The position numbers and the translations under genes were made by a program. Positions 6,882 through 16,761 of a stretch of DNA of 60,375 bases are shown here, in pieces. The DNA comes from Limisphaera sp. (lineage in GTDB: Bacteria; Verrucomicrobiota; Verrucomicrobiia; Limisphaerales; Limisphaeraceae), in assembly GCA_026417315.1 (NCBI GenBank), contig JAOADM010000002.1:4175-64549 (forward strand). Reading direction: 5' to 3'. The stretch's first letter is position 1; each line of letters opens with the position of its first letter. Under the pieces are notes generated by a model. The model was not told where the DNA came from, made no database searches, and saw only the letters and a list, made by a program, of their open reading frames with translations.

Positions 6882-9680
6882 ATGCAAAGAGAGGTTTGGG
6901 AGGTGCGAGCCTGCAGACTTTTGCGGGGGATCGTCGCTGCCTGTGTGACCGGGTGTCTGATCCCTGCGACGCTTTCCGCTGCCGTCTTCACGGTCACAAC
7001 CACCGCCGACAGCGGCCCTGGAAGCCTGCGCCAGGCCATTCTGGATGCCGAGGCAACCCCCGGTCCGGACACGGTGCGCTTTCAACTCGCCGGGGCCGGC
7101 CCGTTCACCCTCGGCCTGCAGAGTCCGTTGCCGGCCATTCGCGAGCCCCTGATCCTGGACGGCTCGAGCCAGCCCGGCTACAGCGGGACGCCGCTCATCG
7201 AGCTGAACGGTTCGGCGGCCGGAGCCAACGCCCATGGGCTTTACCTCCTGACCTCCAACAGCGTGATCCGGGCACTGTGCATCAACCGCTTCAGCGGCGA
7301 CGGGATCCGCATCGAATTCGGGGGCAGCAATGTGGTGGAGGGCTGTTACATCGGGGTGACGCCCGACGGCCGTGCCGCTGCCCCCAACGCGCAGGGCGGC
7401 GTCACCGTACGCACGTCGGGCAACCGCATCGGCGGCACCCAACCGCATCAACGCAATGTCATCGCCGGAGGCAACCAGGGCGGCATCTTCCTGCTGGACG
7501 CACCGGCCTCGGGCAACGTAATCCAGGGCAATTACATTGGCGTGGACGCCACTGGGACCAATGCCCTCGGCAACGCGCAAAACGGGATTCTCATTTCGGC
7601 CGCTGCGGGCAACCGGGTGGGCGGCCGCGAGCCCGGGGCGGGCAACGTGCTGTCCGGGAACGGACAGGCGGGCGTTTATCTGATGGGCCCGGCGGCGCTG
7701 TTCAACCGGATCGAGGGCAATCTCATTGGTCCCGATGCCACCGGACGCCGCGCGCTTGGCAACCTGCACGGCGTGGTGATCCTGGGTGGAGTCAGCAACC
7801 GAATCGGCGGACTGGAGGCCGGCTCGGGCAACGTGATTTCCGGAAACCGGTCCAACGGCGTTCACATCACGATCGGCTTTGGCGGCGGCGGATCGTTCAA
7901 CGAGGTGTTGGGCAACCGCATCGGCACCGACATTTCCGGGACCAACGGCCTGCCCAATCGCGGCCGTGGCCTGGAAATCCATCGGGCTTCGTTCAACCGG
8001 GTGGGCCCGGGAAATGTCATTTCAGCCAACGCGCTGAGCGGGATCGCAATCACCGGGACCGGTGCCGTCTCCAACGTGATTGCCGGGAATTTCATTGGAA
8101 CGGACGCCACGGGACTGGCGCCGCTGGGCAACCAGTTCGATGGCGTGCTGCTGCAAGGGGTTTCCTCCAACCTCGTGGGGGGCACGGTTGCCGCGGATCG
8201 CAACGTGATTTCCGGCAATGCCGCCTATGGCGTGTATGTGAACGGCGCCGCAGCCCAGGGCAACCGCATCCAGGGCAATTTCATCGGCACTGACGTCCAG
8301 GGACGCCAGCCCCTGCCCAACGGGTTGTCCGGGATTCGCGTGGACGGCCCCGCCAACCTCGTTGGGGGCGAAGTGGCGGGCGCCGGCAATGTCATCAGTG
8401 GCAACCTCGAAAACGGCGTGTTTCTGGTGGAGCGCAGTGCCTCCAACAACGTGGTCGCGGGAAACATCATCGGGCTGGACGCCTCGGGCCACACGACCCT
8501 GGGCAATCAGGTGGCCGGCATCGGCATCACCAACGCCCCGGACAACCGCATCGGAGGCGGCATTCCCGAGGCGCGCAACTGGATTTCGGCGAATGCCGAC
8601 AGCGGCATCTATCTCCAGGGGCCGTGGGCCACCCGCAACCGGATCCTCGGCAATTACATTGGCACCGATCGCACGGGCATGTTGGCCCGCGGCAATGTCC
8701 GAGACGGGATCTCGGGATATGATGCACCCACCAACCATGTGGGCGGCATCGCGGCCGGTGAAGGCAACGTTATTTCGGGCAACGGATGGAATGGCCTTTA
8801 CCTGACGGGGCCCGGCACGCGCGGCTGGGTGATCCAGGGAAACTACATTGGCGTGCAGGCCGACGGGTGGAGCCCGCTCGGCAACACCTATCACAACGTG
8901 GAGTTTCTCACCAACAGCTCCCACCACCTCATCGGCGGCCCCGCTCCGGAAAGTTACAACCGCATCGGCTGGGCCCGGAGCAGCGGTTGGGACGGCATCC
9001 GCATCCGCAGCGGCTCCACCAATGTCACTGTGTTGGGCAATAACATCTTCAGCAACGGTGGCACGGCCCCCAATGGATTGGGCATCGACCTCGGCAACGA
9101 CGGCGTGACGGCCAACGATGCGTGCGACTCCGACGGTGGGGCTAATTTCCAGCAGAACTTTCCCGTGTTGACCCAGGCGGTCGCCTCGGCCACAACGCTC
9201 GCCGTGCGGGGCTGGCTCGAAAGTGTCGCCGGCCGGACTTACACCCTGTACTTCTACGCCCACCCCACCAACGAACCCTCGAGCCACGGCGAGGGGATGT
9301 TCCCTCTGGGGCAGGCAGTGGTCACCACGGCGGGGAATTGTCGCGGCGTGTTTTCCGTCACCCTGCCGGTGTCCGTCCCAACGGGCATGTGGTTGACCGC
9401 CACCGCCACCGATGCCCAGGGGCACACTTCCGAATTCTCCCAGGCGATTCCCGTGCAGTCTGCGCCGCGCGTGGAGGTCCGCCGTTTACGGGCCTCCGGA
9501 GAGCTGGAGTTGCGGTGGTCGGCGGTCCCGGCCGGCTTTGTGCTCCAGCAGACCACCAATTTGACGCCTCCGGTGATCTGGTGGCCGGTCACCAACGCAC
9601 CCGCCTTGCAGGACGCCACCTACCGAGTCGTCCTGCCGGCCCTGCCGTATCCGCAGTTCTTCCGACTGGTCCTGCCGTAA
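6882..9680 (+). CDS. Secreted right-handed parallel beta-helix repeat protein
   Basis: 932 residues. Signal peptide is followed by a CSLREA-like opening (FTVTTTADSGPGSLRQAI), then about thirteen imperfect repeats of roughly 48 residues built on GNVIQGNYIGVDATGT and NRIGG, typical of NosD or pectate-lyase-like helices. The tail is an Fn3-like domain (about residues 750-930) ending in the strand FFRLVLP, seen on many verrucomicrobial exported proteins. No catalytic residues can be assigned; adhesive or glycan-binding roles are possible. A GTG at 6903 preceded by AGAGAGG is an alternative start that shortens the signal peptide. It follows the two pectin-type enzymes by 199 bases, with its own promoter. 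Confidence 0.8.
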   Translation: MQREVWEVRACRLLRGIVAACVTGCLIPATLSAAVFTVTTTADSGPGSLRQAILDAEATPGPDTVRFQLAGAGPFTLGLQSPLPAIREPLILDGSSQPGYSGTPLIELNGSAAGANAHGLYLLTSNSVIRALCINRFSGDGIRIEFGGSNVVEGCYIGVTPDGRAAAPNAQGGVTVRTSGNRIGGTQPHQRNVIAGGNQGGIFLLDAPASGNVIQGNYIGVDATGTNALGNAQNGILISAAAGNRVGGREPGAGNVLSGNGQAGVYLMGPAALFNRIEGNLIGPDATGRRALGNLHGVVILGGVSNRIGGLEAGSGNVISGNRSNGVHITIGFGGGGSFNEVLGNRIGTDISGTNGLPNRGRGLEIHRASFNRVGPGNVISANALSGIAITGTGAVSNVIAGNFIGTDATGLAPLGNQFDGVLLQGVSSNLVGGTVAADRNVISGNAAYGVYVNGAAAQGNRIQGNFIGTDVQGRQPLPNGLSGIRVDGPANLVGGEVAGAGNVISGNLENGVFLVERSASNNVVAGNIIGLDASGHTTLGNQVAGIGITNAPDNRIGGGIPEARNWISANADSGIYLQGPWATRNRILGNYIGTDRTGMLARGNVRDGISGYDAPTNHVGGIAAGEGNVISGNGWNGLYLTGPGTRGWVIQGNYIGVQADGWSPLGNTYHNVEFLTNSSHHLIGGPAPESYNRIGWARSSGWDGIRIRSGSTNVTVLGNNIFSNGGTAPNGLGIDLGNDGVTANDACDSDGGANFQQNFPVLTQAVASATTLAVRGWLESVAGRTYTLYFYAHPTNEPSSHGEGMFPLGQAVVTTAGNCRGVFSVTLPVSVPTGMWLTATATDAQGHTSEFSQAIPVQSAPRVEVRRLRASGELELRWSAVPAGFVLQQTTNLTPPVIWWPVTNAPALQDATYRVVLPALPYPQFFRLVLP

Positions 9681-10142
9681 GATACGCTGACGCCCGTCTG
9701 TTGCGGCCCGGGCGCTGGTCCGTTCCGGGGGGCGTCGGCAGGGGTGCGACGAGCAAAGGGCCGACCCCGCAACTGCCGTGACACCTCTGGCCTGATCCCG
9801 GGCCGACCGGGACGCGGCCCCAGCAGTCCAGAGAGTGAAGCTGGCAAACCAAACGCGTACCACGGGTTCAGGGACCCCCGCCGAGGCGGTCAGGCGATCC
9901 GGCGATCGGGAGCCCCGCCTGTTGTCCCTGCACCGGAGGTCAGCCCTGCTACACCCGAACCATGCCCCTTGCCATTCGGCCGTCTTGCCATGCTCGCACC
10001 GAAGGTTGGGAGGCAGTCGGAAACGCACTCGGGCCGGCAGCAGATGGCCAACGCGGGCGAGGGCGAGGTGCCAGGGTGCACCGCTTGCATGAGCCGGCTT
10101 CCCTGCGAAGTGCCCGGTGGCCGGCCCGGCGGGGCTGCATGC
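9681..10142. other. Intergenic between convergent genes, nothing recognised
   Basis: GC-rich spacer between the stops of the beta-helix gene and the GH36-type gene. No coding frame, tRNA or clear hairpin-plus-T terminator was found. Confidence 0.4.
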
Positions 10143-12452
10143 TCAAGGTCCCGTCTCGAACCGAACCTTCCAGTGAAGAATCCCGGTTTCTGTCGGATGC
10201 CAGAGCACGCGGGCCAGGCCGTCCTCGGTCGTCATTTGCGCAGGCGCCCGCGCCGAGCCATCGCCCGGGAGAGCCTCCGCGGCCGCGACGCGCCAACGTC
10301 CCGTCGGCTCGGGTAGCACCATCCGGATCTCGTACGGGTCGGCAGCCACGACGCGGCTTCGACCGGACAACGTACGTGTGGCAGGGTCCCATGTTTCTTC
10401 GAGGACGTCCACAATCCCCTGGGTAACGTGGCGGGAAGTGCTGAGCAATTGGGGGTGATCGGCTCGAGGCCGCAACGCCAGGATGCGACAGGCGGCCGCG
10501 GGGACCTCGATTCGGAGGCGTTCTTGCAGGGGCGGCAGACGTTGTCGGTCCCAGAAATCGAACACGTCGTAAACCGTGTCGGGCCGCAGGTCGAGAGACT
10601 CAATGGGTTCGTCCACGGACCAGGGCTGACGGGTCCAGTTGAACAGGCCCAGCACCAGGCGCGGAGGCACAGAGCGGTCGTCCCTCAGAAGCCAAATCCG
10701 GGCAGGTTCGCGTTCGAACAGATCGGCGGGTCGGGACCGGAGTCCGTGTGGCGGGAGCGTGCGTTTGAGGATGTCGAGCCGTTCCGGTGGCAGCTCCGGT
10801 AACCAGTCGCTGTTCATCCAAAGATGGCCGCTGAGGGCCACCCAGGAGCAAAGCAGTCGCGCCTGCTCCAATGGAACCGTGGTTCGGACATACACCGGGT
10901 CCGGGTCATTGTACCAGATCCGTCCATGGAGGAAGTACTGCCGGGAGCTGAAGAGGGGACCGCGGAGAAGTCGCTCCCAGTCCGGTCCGTTGTCCGGTCC
11001 CACGCGCATGGCATCAACCAGTCCGATGGCGCCGCCGTAGGAACGCATGTTCTGGGGGCCGTTGCAACCCAGCAGGAAAACGTCCGGACCCGCAATGGCA
11101 CGAACCAGGCGCAGGCCCTCCCGGTACGCTTCGAGGTTGGAGCGGTGAGGATCGTGGAAGACGGCGTCGCCCATGTGATCTTCCTTGTAGCCGCTGTTGA
11201 TGTATTGCTGTCGGGTGGCCGTGCCGGTCCAGAGTCCGTCAAGCTTCAGGTACCGGAAGCCCCATTCGTGGACGATGCGCCGGGTGACGTCGGCCACGTG
11301 GGCCCGCGCGCCCGGGTGAGTCAGATCCAGACAGGTCCCTCCCCAGGCCGTTTCGTAGGGTTGACCATCCTCGCGTCGGACAAACCAATCCTGATGCGAC
11401 GCGAAGAACGGATCGTACCAGGTACCGGCAAAGGGCATGAACCAGAGACCCGGGATCAATCCCACCGCGCGCAGGCCGTCGGCGGCGGCTTTCATGCCGG
11501 AGGGATAGGGCCCCTGCGGGTCGTGTGTGGTGAAGTTGCGGCGCGGACCGTTGGTGGACACTCCCGCCTGCCACTTGTCGTCGATCTGCACCACGCGGAA
11601 GCCGTACGGCGCGAGCTCCCGGGCGGCGAACTCGGCCAGTTGCCGGAGGTGCACCTCGTCGGAGGCGCCGCCATGGGGGCGAGAGTACCAGGTGCAGTAG
11701 CCGGCAGGTTGCGGGGGCAGGCGAATCCGATACTGCCGTGCCACGGCCTCCGCCCATTGTTCCAGGCCCAGCCGCGCGTCCTCGAACCAGCCCACGGCCC
11801 AGGTCTCCGTGACGACCGTGTCTCCGGGACGCAGCGCCACGCGACCGTAGTCCAGCCGGGCGCGAACGCGAACGGTCTCCCCACCACCGTCAGTAAACCA
11901 CACACCACTTGCGCGGTCGTGGGTGAGCCAACCACAGACGAGACCTTCGCGCGACCGGGGTCGCACCACTGCGAGCCATACATACGAGCCGGGATTCCGA
12001 TCCGGCTCGGCCAATCCCCCGGTGCCCAGGACCCGCCAGGGTTCCCGTCCCGATGCAACCGTCAGGAGCCCTTGCCAAAGCTCGATTCGCCGAAGTGTCC
12101 CATCCGAAAAGGCCTCGGCTCCAAAAGTGGCCATCCCCAGGACCAGCGGCAGGCCCGGATGGAGGCGGACCTGGAACTTTGCGTGACCCGGCATCGACCA
12201 TTCCAGGGCCTGCCCTGTCCCGAAGACGGGATCTTCGATCGTGTAGAGCCGCGCCGGGTTGCCGGCACTTTCCGGTAGTGGGATCTGAAGGAAGGTCTCT
12301 GGAGGCGCGCCTCGGGCCAGAATCAACTCCCCGCTGGTTGGAACCCAGCGCACGTCGAGCACCTCATTCGTGATCCGGGCTTGCTGCGCGCCTGCCGTCT
12401 CCAGACCGGCACAAGCCAGCCACGGCACCAACATTATGCCGGCGCACTTCAT
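10143..12452 (-). CDS. Secreted GH36-type alpha-galactosidase
   Basis: 769 residues from the ATG at 12452, which begins a signal peptide (MKCAGIMLVPWLACAGLETAGA). An ATG at 12482 would add ten basic residues; a longer frame upstream is not protein-like. N-terminal beta-sandwich (about 25-235), then a TIM barrel with GFRVVQIDDKWQ near 285-295, a probable nucleophile D405 in RYLKLDGLW, and LGCNGPQNMRSYGG downstream, then a C-terminal beta domain. This order is that of clan GH-D (GH36/GH27/raffinose-synthase-like) enzymes releasing alpha-galactose. A GH27 enzyme lies divergently 1.3 kb away, suggesting a galactoside-utilising locus. The substrate could instead be another alpha-linked hexose. Confidence 0.8.
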   Translation of the reverse strand: MKCAGIMLVPWLACAGLETAGAQQARITNEVLDVRWVPTSGELILARGAPPETFLQIPLPESAGNPARLYTIEDPVFGTGQALEWSMPGHAKFQVRLHPGLPLVLGMATFGAEAFSDGTLRRIELWQGLLTVASGREPWRVLGTGGLAEPDRNPGSYVWLAVVRPRSREGLVCGWLTHDRASGVWFTDGGGETVRVRARLDYGRVALRPGDTVVTETWAVGWFEDARLGLEQWAEAVARQYRIRLPPQPAGYCTWYSRPHGGASDEVHLRQLAEFAARELAPYGFRVVQIDDKWQAGVSTNGPRRNFTTHDPQGPYPSGMKAAADGLRAVGLIPGLWFMPFAGTWYDPFFASHQDWFVRREDGQPYETAWGGTCLDLTHPGARAHVADVTRRIVHEWGFRYLKLDGLWTGTATRQQYINSGYKEDHMGDAVFHDPHRSNLEAYREGLRLVRAIAGPDVFLLGCNGPQNMRSYGGAIGLVDAMRVGPDNGPDWERLLRGPLFSSRQYFLHGRIWYNDPDPVYVRTTVPLEQARLLCSWVALSGHLWMNSDWLPELPPERLDILKRTLPPHGLRSRPADLFEREPARIWLLRDDRSVPPRLVLGLFNWTRQPWSVDEPIESLDLRPDTVYDVFDFWDRQRLPPLQERLRIEVPAAACRILALRPRADHPQLLSTSRHVTQGIVDVLEETWDPATRTLSGRSRVVAADPYEIRMVLPEPTGRWRVAAAEALPGDGSARAPAQMTTEDGLARVLWHPTETGILHWKVRFETGP

Positions 12453-12550
12453 GACACGTGCAACCTTACGGGTTTCTCGCATGCCAGGGGTCTCGAATGA
12501 ACGTATGAGCCTCTCGAAAGACGGTTGCGCGGGGTTCCGGCCGCTCGGAC

Positions 12551-12922
12551 CTACTCCAGGCCACGGTCCGTGAGTTCCTCTTCGCTCAACCCCAGATAAT
12601 GCCCCAACTCGTGGAGATAGGTCGTCCGGACCTCTTCTCGGTAAACCTCTTCGTCGCCGCCGGCAAACTCCCACAGGTTCAGAAGGAACAAAATGATTTG
12701 AGGCGGCAACGGCACCTGGCCTTCCTCGGCGAAGGGCGCTCCGGAGAACATGCCGAGCGTGTCGGGCGCATAGCCTTCTTCCAACAGCGCCCGGCCGGGG
12801 CGCCGTTCCAGCGTCACCGGAACGGCGCGGGCGCGCGCCCGCAGCGGTGCGGGCAAGGCTTCCAGTGTCGCCTCCACTTCTTCGATGGCCAGACGTTTCA
12901 GCTTGTCCCAGCAAGGCTGCAT
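12551..12922 (-). CDS. Small zinc metallopeptidase-like protein (zincin_1 family)
   Basis: 123 residues from ATG 12922. The C-terminal half carries LHELGHYLGLSEEEL, a minimal zincin motif (HExxHxxGL) preceded by a hydrophobic strand (PLPPQIILFLLNLWEF). This matches the short one-domain predicted Zn peptidases of the PF06262 type in length and layout. The N-terminus (WDKLKRLAIEEVEATLEALP) is helical. The frame continues upstream as low-complexity sequence, hence the downstream start. It is followed by the GH36-type gene 98 bases later and may be cotranscribed. Biological substrate unknown. Confidence 0.75.
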   Translation of the reverse strand: MQPCWDKLKRLAIEEVEATLEALPAPLRARARAVPVTLERRPGRALLEEGYAPDTLGMFSGAPFAEEGQVPLPPQIILFLLNLWEFAGGDEEVYREEVRTTYLHELGHYLGLSEEELTDRGLE

Positions 12923-13709
12923 GCCGTTCTCAATCGATGACCGGTGGGCCGCGGCGAGCAAACAACTTCCGGGTCCGATCCGGCGCCGCCGCTCGTCCGC
13001 ACTTTTTGCGTTCCCAGCAAAACGCCAATCGTCCCGCGGGGAAAGGTCTTTTGTGGTCTGCCGGACCATGCGAACGCCTCGCACACCCTTCCGTCCGGCG
13101 CCGGTCTGAATCGTCAAAGGCAACCCCGGGTCTCCTTATGCTGCGACTCTACAGCCCGTACCCTCGCGTCCCACACCCGCACGAGCCCGGCCTTCGCGGC
13201 TCCCGCCTCCTCCACGGCGTCGGCTCATGGGGCGAGCGGCTCCGCCGGCGAGGGGACTTCCGTGCGGAGCCGCCCACCCGTCGCATGCGGAAGACATCGC
13301 GCCACGCGTGCCTGGGGGAACGGAGGCATCGGCTGACAAGTCGGGCTCGTCCTGCAAAGTCGCCGGAGGGTTGTCCGAGATTCATCGGGTCGACGGCAAC
13401 GCTTGCCTCCGTTCCCGCGTCGTCATCCCGTGATCCGACAGAGTGGGGCAGCGAGGTCCCGCCGACTTGCACACCGCGAAGCGGACCCGGGTCCGGCCAG
13501 CCGCGGTCGGACTCGCTGGGGGCTCACCTGTTCCATGCGAGCCTCTCGAGGGACTCGAGCATACGTGCACGCGCGATGAACCCTCCCCGGAACAGCTTGC
13601 TCTCTGGGACGCAGCCCGGCGTTGCCGCGGCTCCGGGGGTTGTGAGAAGCTGGGCCCGACGGACGATGCACCCGAACCTGGCCGTGGGTGGCGCGTCACG
13701 GGAGTCCTC
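12923..13709. other. Divergent intergenic region, nothing recognised
   Basis: 787 bases between the zincin gene (minus) and the GH27 gene (plus). Open frames here are Arg/Ser/Pro-rich and shadow-like. No tRNA or known riboswitch core was seen. A Shine-Dalgarno-like GGGAG precedes the GH27 start. Confidence 0.4.
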
Positions 13710-15737
13710 ATGACTGCGAAATGGATTGCGCTCGGTTTGTCCCTGGCAATTCCGGTGGTTGCGGAAACCGTCTGGCTCGACACCCTCGATCTCTCGACTT
13801 TGCGGCAGGGATGGGGCACGCCCCAAATCAATCGTTCCATACGTGAGCGGCCCTTGCAGATTGCAGGTCGGACGTTCGAGCGAGGCGTGGGCACTCATGC
13901 ACAGAGCCGGTTTCGGCTTCACCTGGATGGGCAGGTGGATCGGTTTCGGGCGTGGGTGGGAGTGGACGATCATGCGCAGGGACCCGGTTCGGTCGAGTTC
14001 CAGATCCTGGGCGACGATCGCTGGCTGTTTCGCTCGGGGGTGATGCGACCGGGAGACGCCGCCCGAGAAGTGAACGTGGATCTGCGCGGCGTCCGGGTGT
14101 TGCTATTGCGGGTGACGGACGGCGGCGATGGCATCAGTTACGATCATGCGAACTGGGCGGAGGCGCGGTTCGAAGTGCGCGGGTCTCCACCGCGACCCGA
14201 GCCGGTGCCGGAAGAGAAGCCCTACCTGCTGACGCCGCCGCCGGGACCGGCACCTCGGATTTGCGGCCCAACCGTGTACGGAGCCCGGCCGGCTCGGCCG
14301 TTTTTGTACCGGATCCCGGTGCAGGGCGAGCGCCCCCTGCACTTCCGGGTTTACGGGTTGCCGCGCGGTTTGCACGTGGACCCGCGTACCGGAATCGTGA
14401 GCGGTACGACGCCGGCGGGCGCCGGGACTTACGACCTGACCTTCGAGGTCCGGAACCGTCACGGCGTTGCCTGGCGCTCCTTCCGGCTCATCCTGGGCGA
14501 TCGGCTGGCGCTGACCCCGCCGATGGGCTGGAACCCCTGGTATGCCCACTATGACCGCATCACCGACTCCATCGTCCGCGAAGCCGCAGAGATCCTGGTC
14601 CGGAGCGGTCTGGCCGATGTGGGGTATCAGTATGTGAATCTGGACGACTGCTGGATGAACGCCGAGCAGCACGGCGATCCCCTCCGCGTGGGGCCTTTGC
14701 GGGGTCCGGCGGGCCGGATCCTGCCCAATGCTCACTTCCCCGACATGCGCGCCTTGACCGACTTCATCCACGCCCGCGGGCTGAAAGCGGGGATCTACGC
14801 CTCGCCCGGCCCCCGCACATGCACGGGCTTCGCCGGCAGTTTTGGCTTCGAGGCCCGGGACGCCCGACAATTGGCCGAGTGGGGCTTCGACTTCCTGAAG
14901 TACGACTGGTGCAGTTACAGCGAGGTCGCCCGCACGAATCCCGGCCCGGAACTGGAGAAGCTGCAACAACCCTATCGTCAAATGGGCCGGCTGCTCCGAG
15001 AACAGCCGCGCGACATTGTCTTCAATCTCTGTCAGTACGGCATGGGCGAGGTGTGGAAATGGGGTGCGGAGGTCGGCGGTCATGCCTGGCGGACCGGAGG
15101 CGACCTGGGGTTCGAGCTGGATCAATTGTTCGAAGTGGCCCTCCGGAACATTGCTCTGCGCGAGCACCAGAGACCCGGCGCGTGGAACGATCCCGATTAC
15201 ATTCAGATCGGCTGGATCGGGGATGCACGTTCGGCCGGGCCGCCCCGGCCGTGCCCCCTGACGCCGACCGAGCAGTACGCGTTTCTGTCCCTGTGGGCGC
15301 TGATGGCTGCCCCGCTCTTTTACAGCGGAGACCTGACGCGGCTGGACGTGTTCACCCTCAACGTGCTGGCAAATCCCGAGGTCATCGACATCAACCAGGA
15401 TCCGCTGGGGCTCTGTGCCCGCCTCGTTCGCCAGGACGAAGCCACCTTCGTCCTGGCGAAGCCCCTGCAGAACGGAGACGTGGCCGTGGGACTCTGCAAT
15501 GCGGGAGAATGCGCGGCGACCGTTGCCGTGCAGTGGACGGAGATTCCGGAATTGCGGCTTGTGCAACGTCCCGGCGCGGGAGAACCCGGGGCCCGACAAC
15601 TCGTCCGGCTGCGGACCCGCGCCCCCGTCGTGCGGGACGTGTGGCGGCATCAGGATCTCGGCCGCTTTCCCGGGGGCTTCTCTGCCCGGGTGCCGCGCCG
15701 GGGCGTGATGCTCCTGCGGGTGTCCCCACCGGGATGA
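13710..15737 (+). CDS. Secreted GH27 alpha-galactosidase with N-terminal NPCBM domain
   Basis: 675 residues. Start at ATG 13710 with GGGAG six bases upstream and an immediate signal peptide (MTAKWIALGLSLAIPVVAE). Domains: NPCBM-like sugar-binding module (about 20-157, WLDTLDL and RGVGTHAQSRF), an Ig-like He_PIG strand set (about 175-262), then the GH27 barrel beginning LTPPMGWNPW. D399 in FLKYDWCSY is the expected nucleophile and D465 in WRTGGDLG the acid/base; LDDCWM and GAWNDPDY are further family motifs. The C-terminal beta domain ends at RVSPPG. Exo-acting on alpha-galactosides such as galactomannan side chains. Expressed divergently from the zincin and GH36 genes. Confidence 0.88.
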   Translation: MTAKWIALGLSLAIPVVAETVWLDTLDLSTLRQGWGTPQINRSIRERPLQIAGRTFERGVGTHAQSRFRLHLDGQVDRFRAWVGVDDHAQGPGSVEFQILGDDRWLFRSGVMRPGDAAREVNVDLRGVRVLLLRVTDGGDGISYDHANWAEARFEVRGSPPRPEPVPEEKPYLLTPPPGPAPRICGPTVYGARPARPFLYRIPVQGERPLHFRVYGLPRGLHVDPRTGIVSGTTPAGAGTYDLTFEVRNRHGVAWRSFRLILGDRLALTPPMGWNPWYAHYDRITDSIVREAAEILVRSGLADVGYQYVNLDDCWMNAEQHGDPLRVGPLRGPAGRILPNAHFPDMRALTDFIHARGLKAGIYASPGPRTCTGFAGSFGFEARDARQLAEWGFDFLKYDWCSYSEVARTNPGPELEKLQQPYRQMGRLLREQPRDIVFNLCQYGMGEVWKWGAEVGGHAWRTGGDLGFELDQLFEVALRNIALREHQRPGAWNDPDYIQIGWIGDARSAGPPRPCPLTPTEQYAFLSLWALMAAPLFYSGDLTRLDVFTLNVLANPEVIDINQDPLGLCARLVRQDEATFVLAKPLQNGDVAVGLCNAGECAATVAVQWTEIPELRLVQRPGAGEPGARQLVRLRTRAPVVRDVWRHQDLGRFPGGFSARVPRRGVMLLRVSPPG

Positions 15738-15782
15738 ACCGACGGCGCCCGGAGTCCTCCGCGCCCATCTCAGGGGGTGGCC

Positions 15783-16127
15783 TCAACCCGGCGGCCAGCC
15801 CATTTTGCGTCCTCCGAGGATGTGCCCGTGCAGATGCGGCACCGCCTCGCCCGCGTTCGGGCCGCTGTTGAACACCATGCGCCAGCCGCTTTCGGCCAAT
15901 CCCAACTGCCGGGCCACCTCGGCCGCTTTGACCATCAGGTGCCCCAGCAACGGGGCGTCCTCCGGGGTCACCGAAGCCAGGTTCCGAATCGGTTTGCGGG
16001 GCACGATCAGTACATGGGTCGGCGCCTGCGGATTGATGTCGCGAAACGCCACCACGTGCTCGTCCTGATACACGATTTGCGCCGGCAATTCGCCGTCCGC
16101 GATTTTTTGAAAGATGGTCTTGCTCAT
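15783..16127 (-). CDS. HIT-family (HINT-like) nucleotide phosphoramidase
   Basis: 114 residues from ATG 16127. Starts SKTIFQKIADGELPA, has VVAFRDINPQAPTHVLIVP and the histidine triad HLHGHILGG near the C-terminus (catalytic middle His). This is the HINT branch, which hydrolyses AMP-lysine or AMP-NH2-type phosphoramidates in the cytoplasm. Full family length. Lies between GH27 and the nrdR pair, 82 bases from the latter; it could be read from that transcript. Confidence 0.92.
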   Translation of the reverse strand: MSKTIFQKIADGELPAQIVYQDEHVVAFRDINPQAPTHVLIVPRKPIRNLASVTPEDAPLLGHLMVKAAEVARQLGLAESGWRMVFNSGPNAGEAVPHLHGHILGGRKMGWPPG

Positions 16128-16209
16128 GGTGTTCTCGTGCGGCTTTTCCTTTTGTGTTCCAGGCCCCTCGCACCGGCCGGCCACGCCGGCGCCATGGGCG
16201 TGTTCAGGG

Positions 16210-16761
16210 TCAGTCCACCACCAACAGGCACTCTCCCGGGGCCGCCTCGCGCAAGCAGGCCCGTAAATAGTCCACGATGCGGTCGCGCAACGCCTCGCAT
16301 CGCGGACACCAACGGCGCGCCCCGGCCAGGCGTTTCACGCAGGCGCGCAGGCCGTGAAACTCCACCCGGCCCGGCGAACGCTGCAACTGCATTCGAACCG
16401 CCCGACGCAGCTCGGGAAAGAACAACAATTCAGTCCGCCCGGCCGCCTCTGCCAACAACCGCAGATCGGCCGACGGGACCCGGTCGGCGGGAACCTCTGG
16501 CGAGGCGCCGGCCGGCCGCTCCAGATACTCCCGGATCACCTGTTCCAGCGCCTGACTGAATTCCTCCGGCGTGACCGTGTCGCGCGCCTGCTCGTGGCGA
16601 AAATAGTGGAACACGGCCTTGACCATTTGCTCCAGGTACTCGTGATCCACCCGTTGGCAGCCCTGCCCGGCCAACAGCGCAGTGATCCGTTCCGCCGAAT
16701 AGGGGATCCGTTCCCCGCTCGACAGTTCGAACAGCAGATAATCCGTGGCCAACAGAATCAT
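16210..16761 (-). CDS. Uncharacterised protein coupled to nrdR, possible ATP-cone-like fold
   Basis: 183 residues. The start ATG at 16761 overlaps the nrdR stop (ATGA), and codon bias is normal, so it is real and translationally coupled. No confident family. The first ~85 residues (LSSGERIPYSAERITALL, then YLEQMVKAVFHYF and TPEEFSQALEQVI) resemble the outline of an ATP-cone: a GxxxxYS or PFS turn, helix, and a closing EEF..AL helix. The C-terminus has a single CPRC pair in RRWCPRCEALRDRIVDYL. A role as a partner or sensor for the NrdR repressor is inference from coupling only. Confidence 0.7.
   Translation of the reverse strand: MILLATDYLLFELSSGERIPYSAERITALLAGQGCQRVDHEYLEQMVKAVFHYFRHEQARDTVTPEEFSQALEQVIREYLERPAGASPEVPADRVPSADLRLLAEAAGRTELLFFPELRRAVRMQLQRSPGRVEFHGLRACVKRLAGARRWCPRCEALRDRIVDYLRACLREAAPGECLLVVD

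Noticed and set aside
7400-8900. Tandem DNA repeat or CRISPR-like periodicity
   Set aside because: The ~144-base periodicity reflects protein-level beta-helix repeats (GNVIxGNxIGxDxxG); units diverge at the DNA level and have no spacer pattern.
12452-12914. N-terminal 154-residue extension of the GH36-type enzyme
   Set aside because: Arg/Gly-rich and overlapping the zincin gene in another frame; the signal peptide at 12452 marks the real start.
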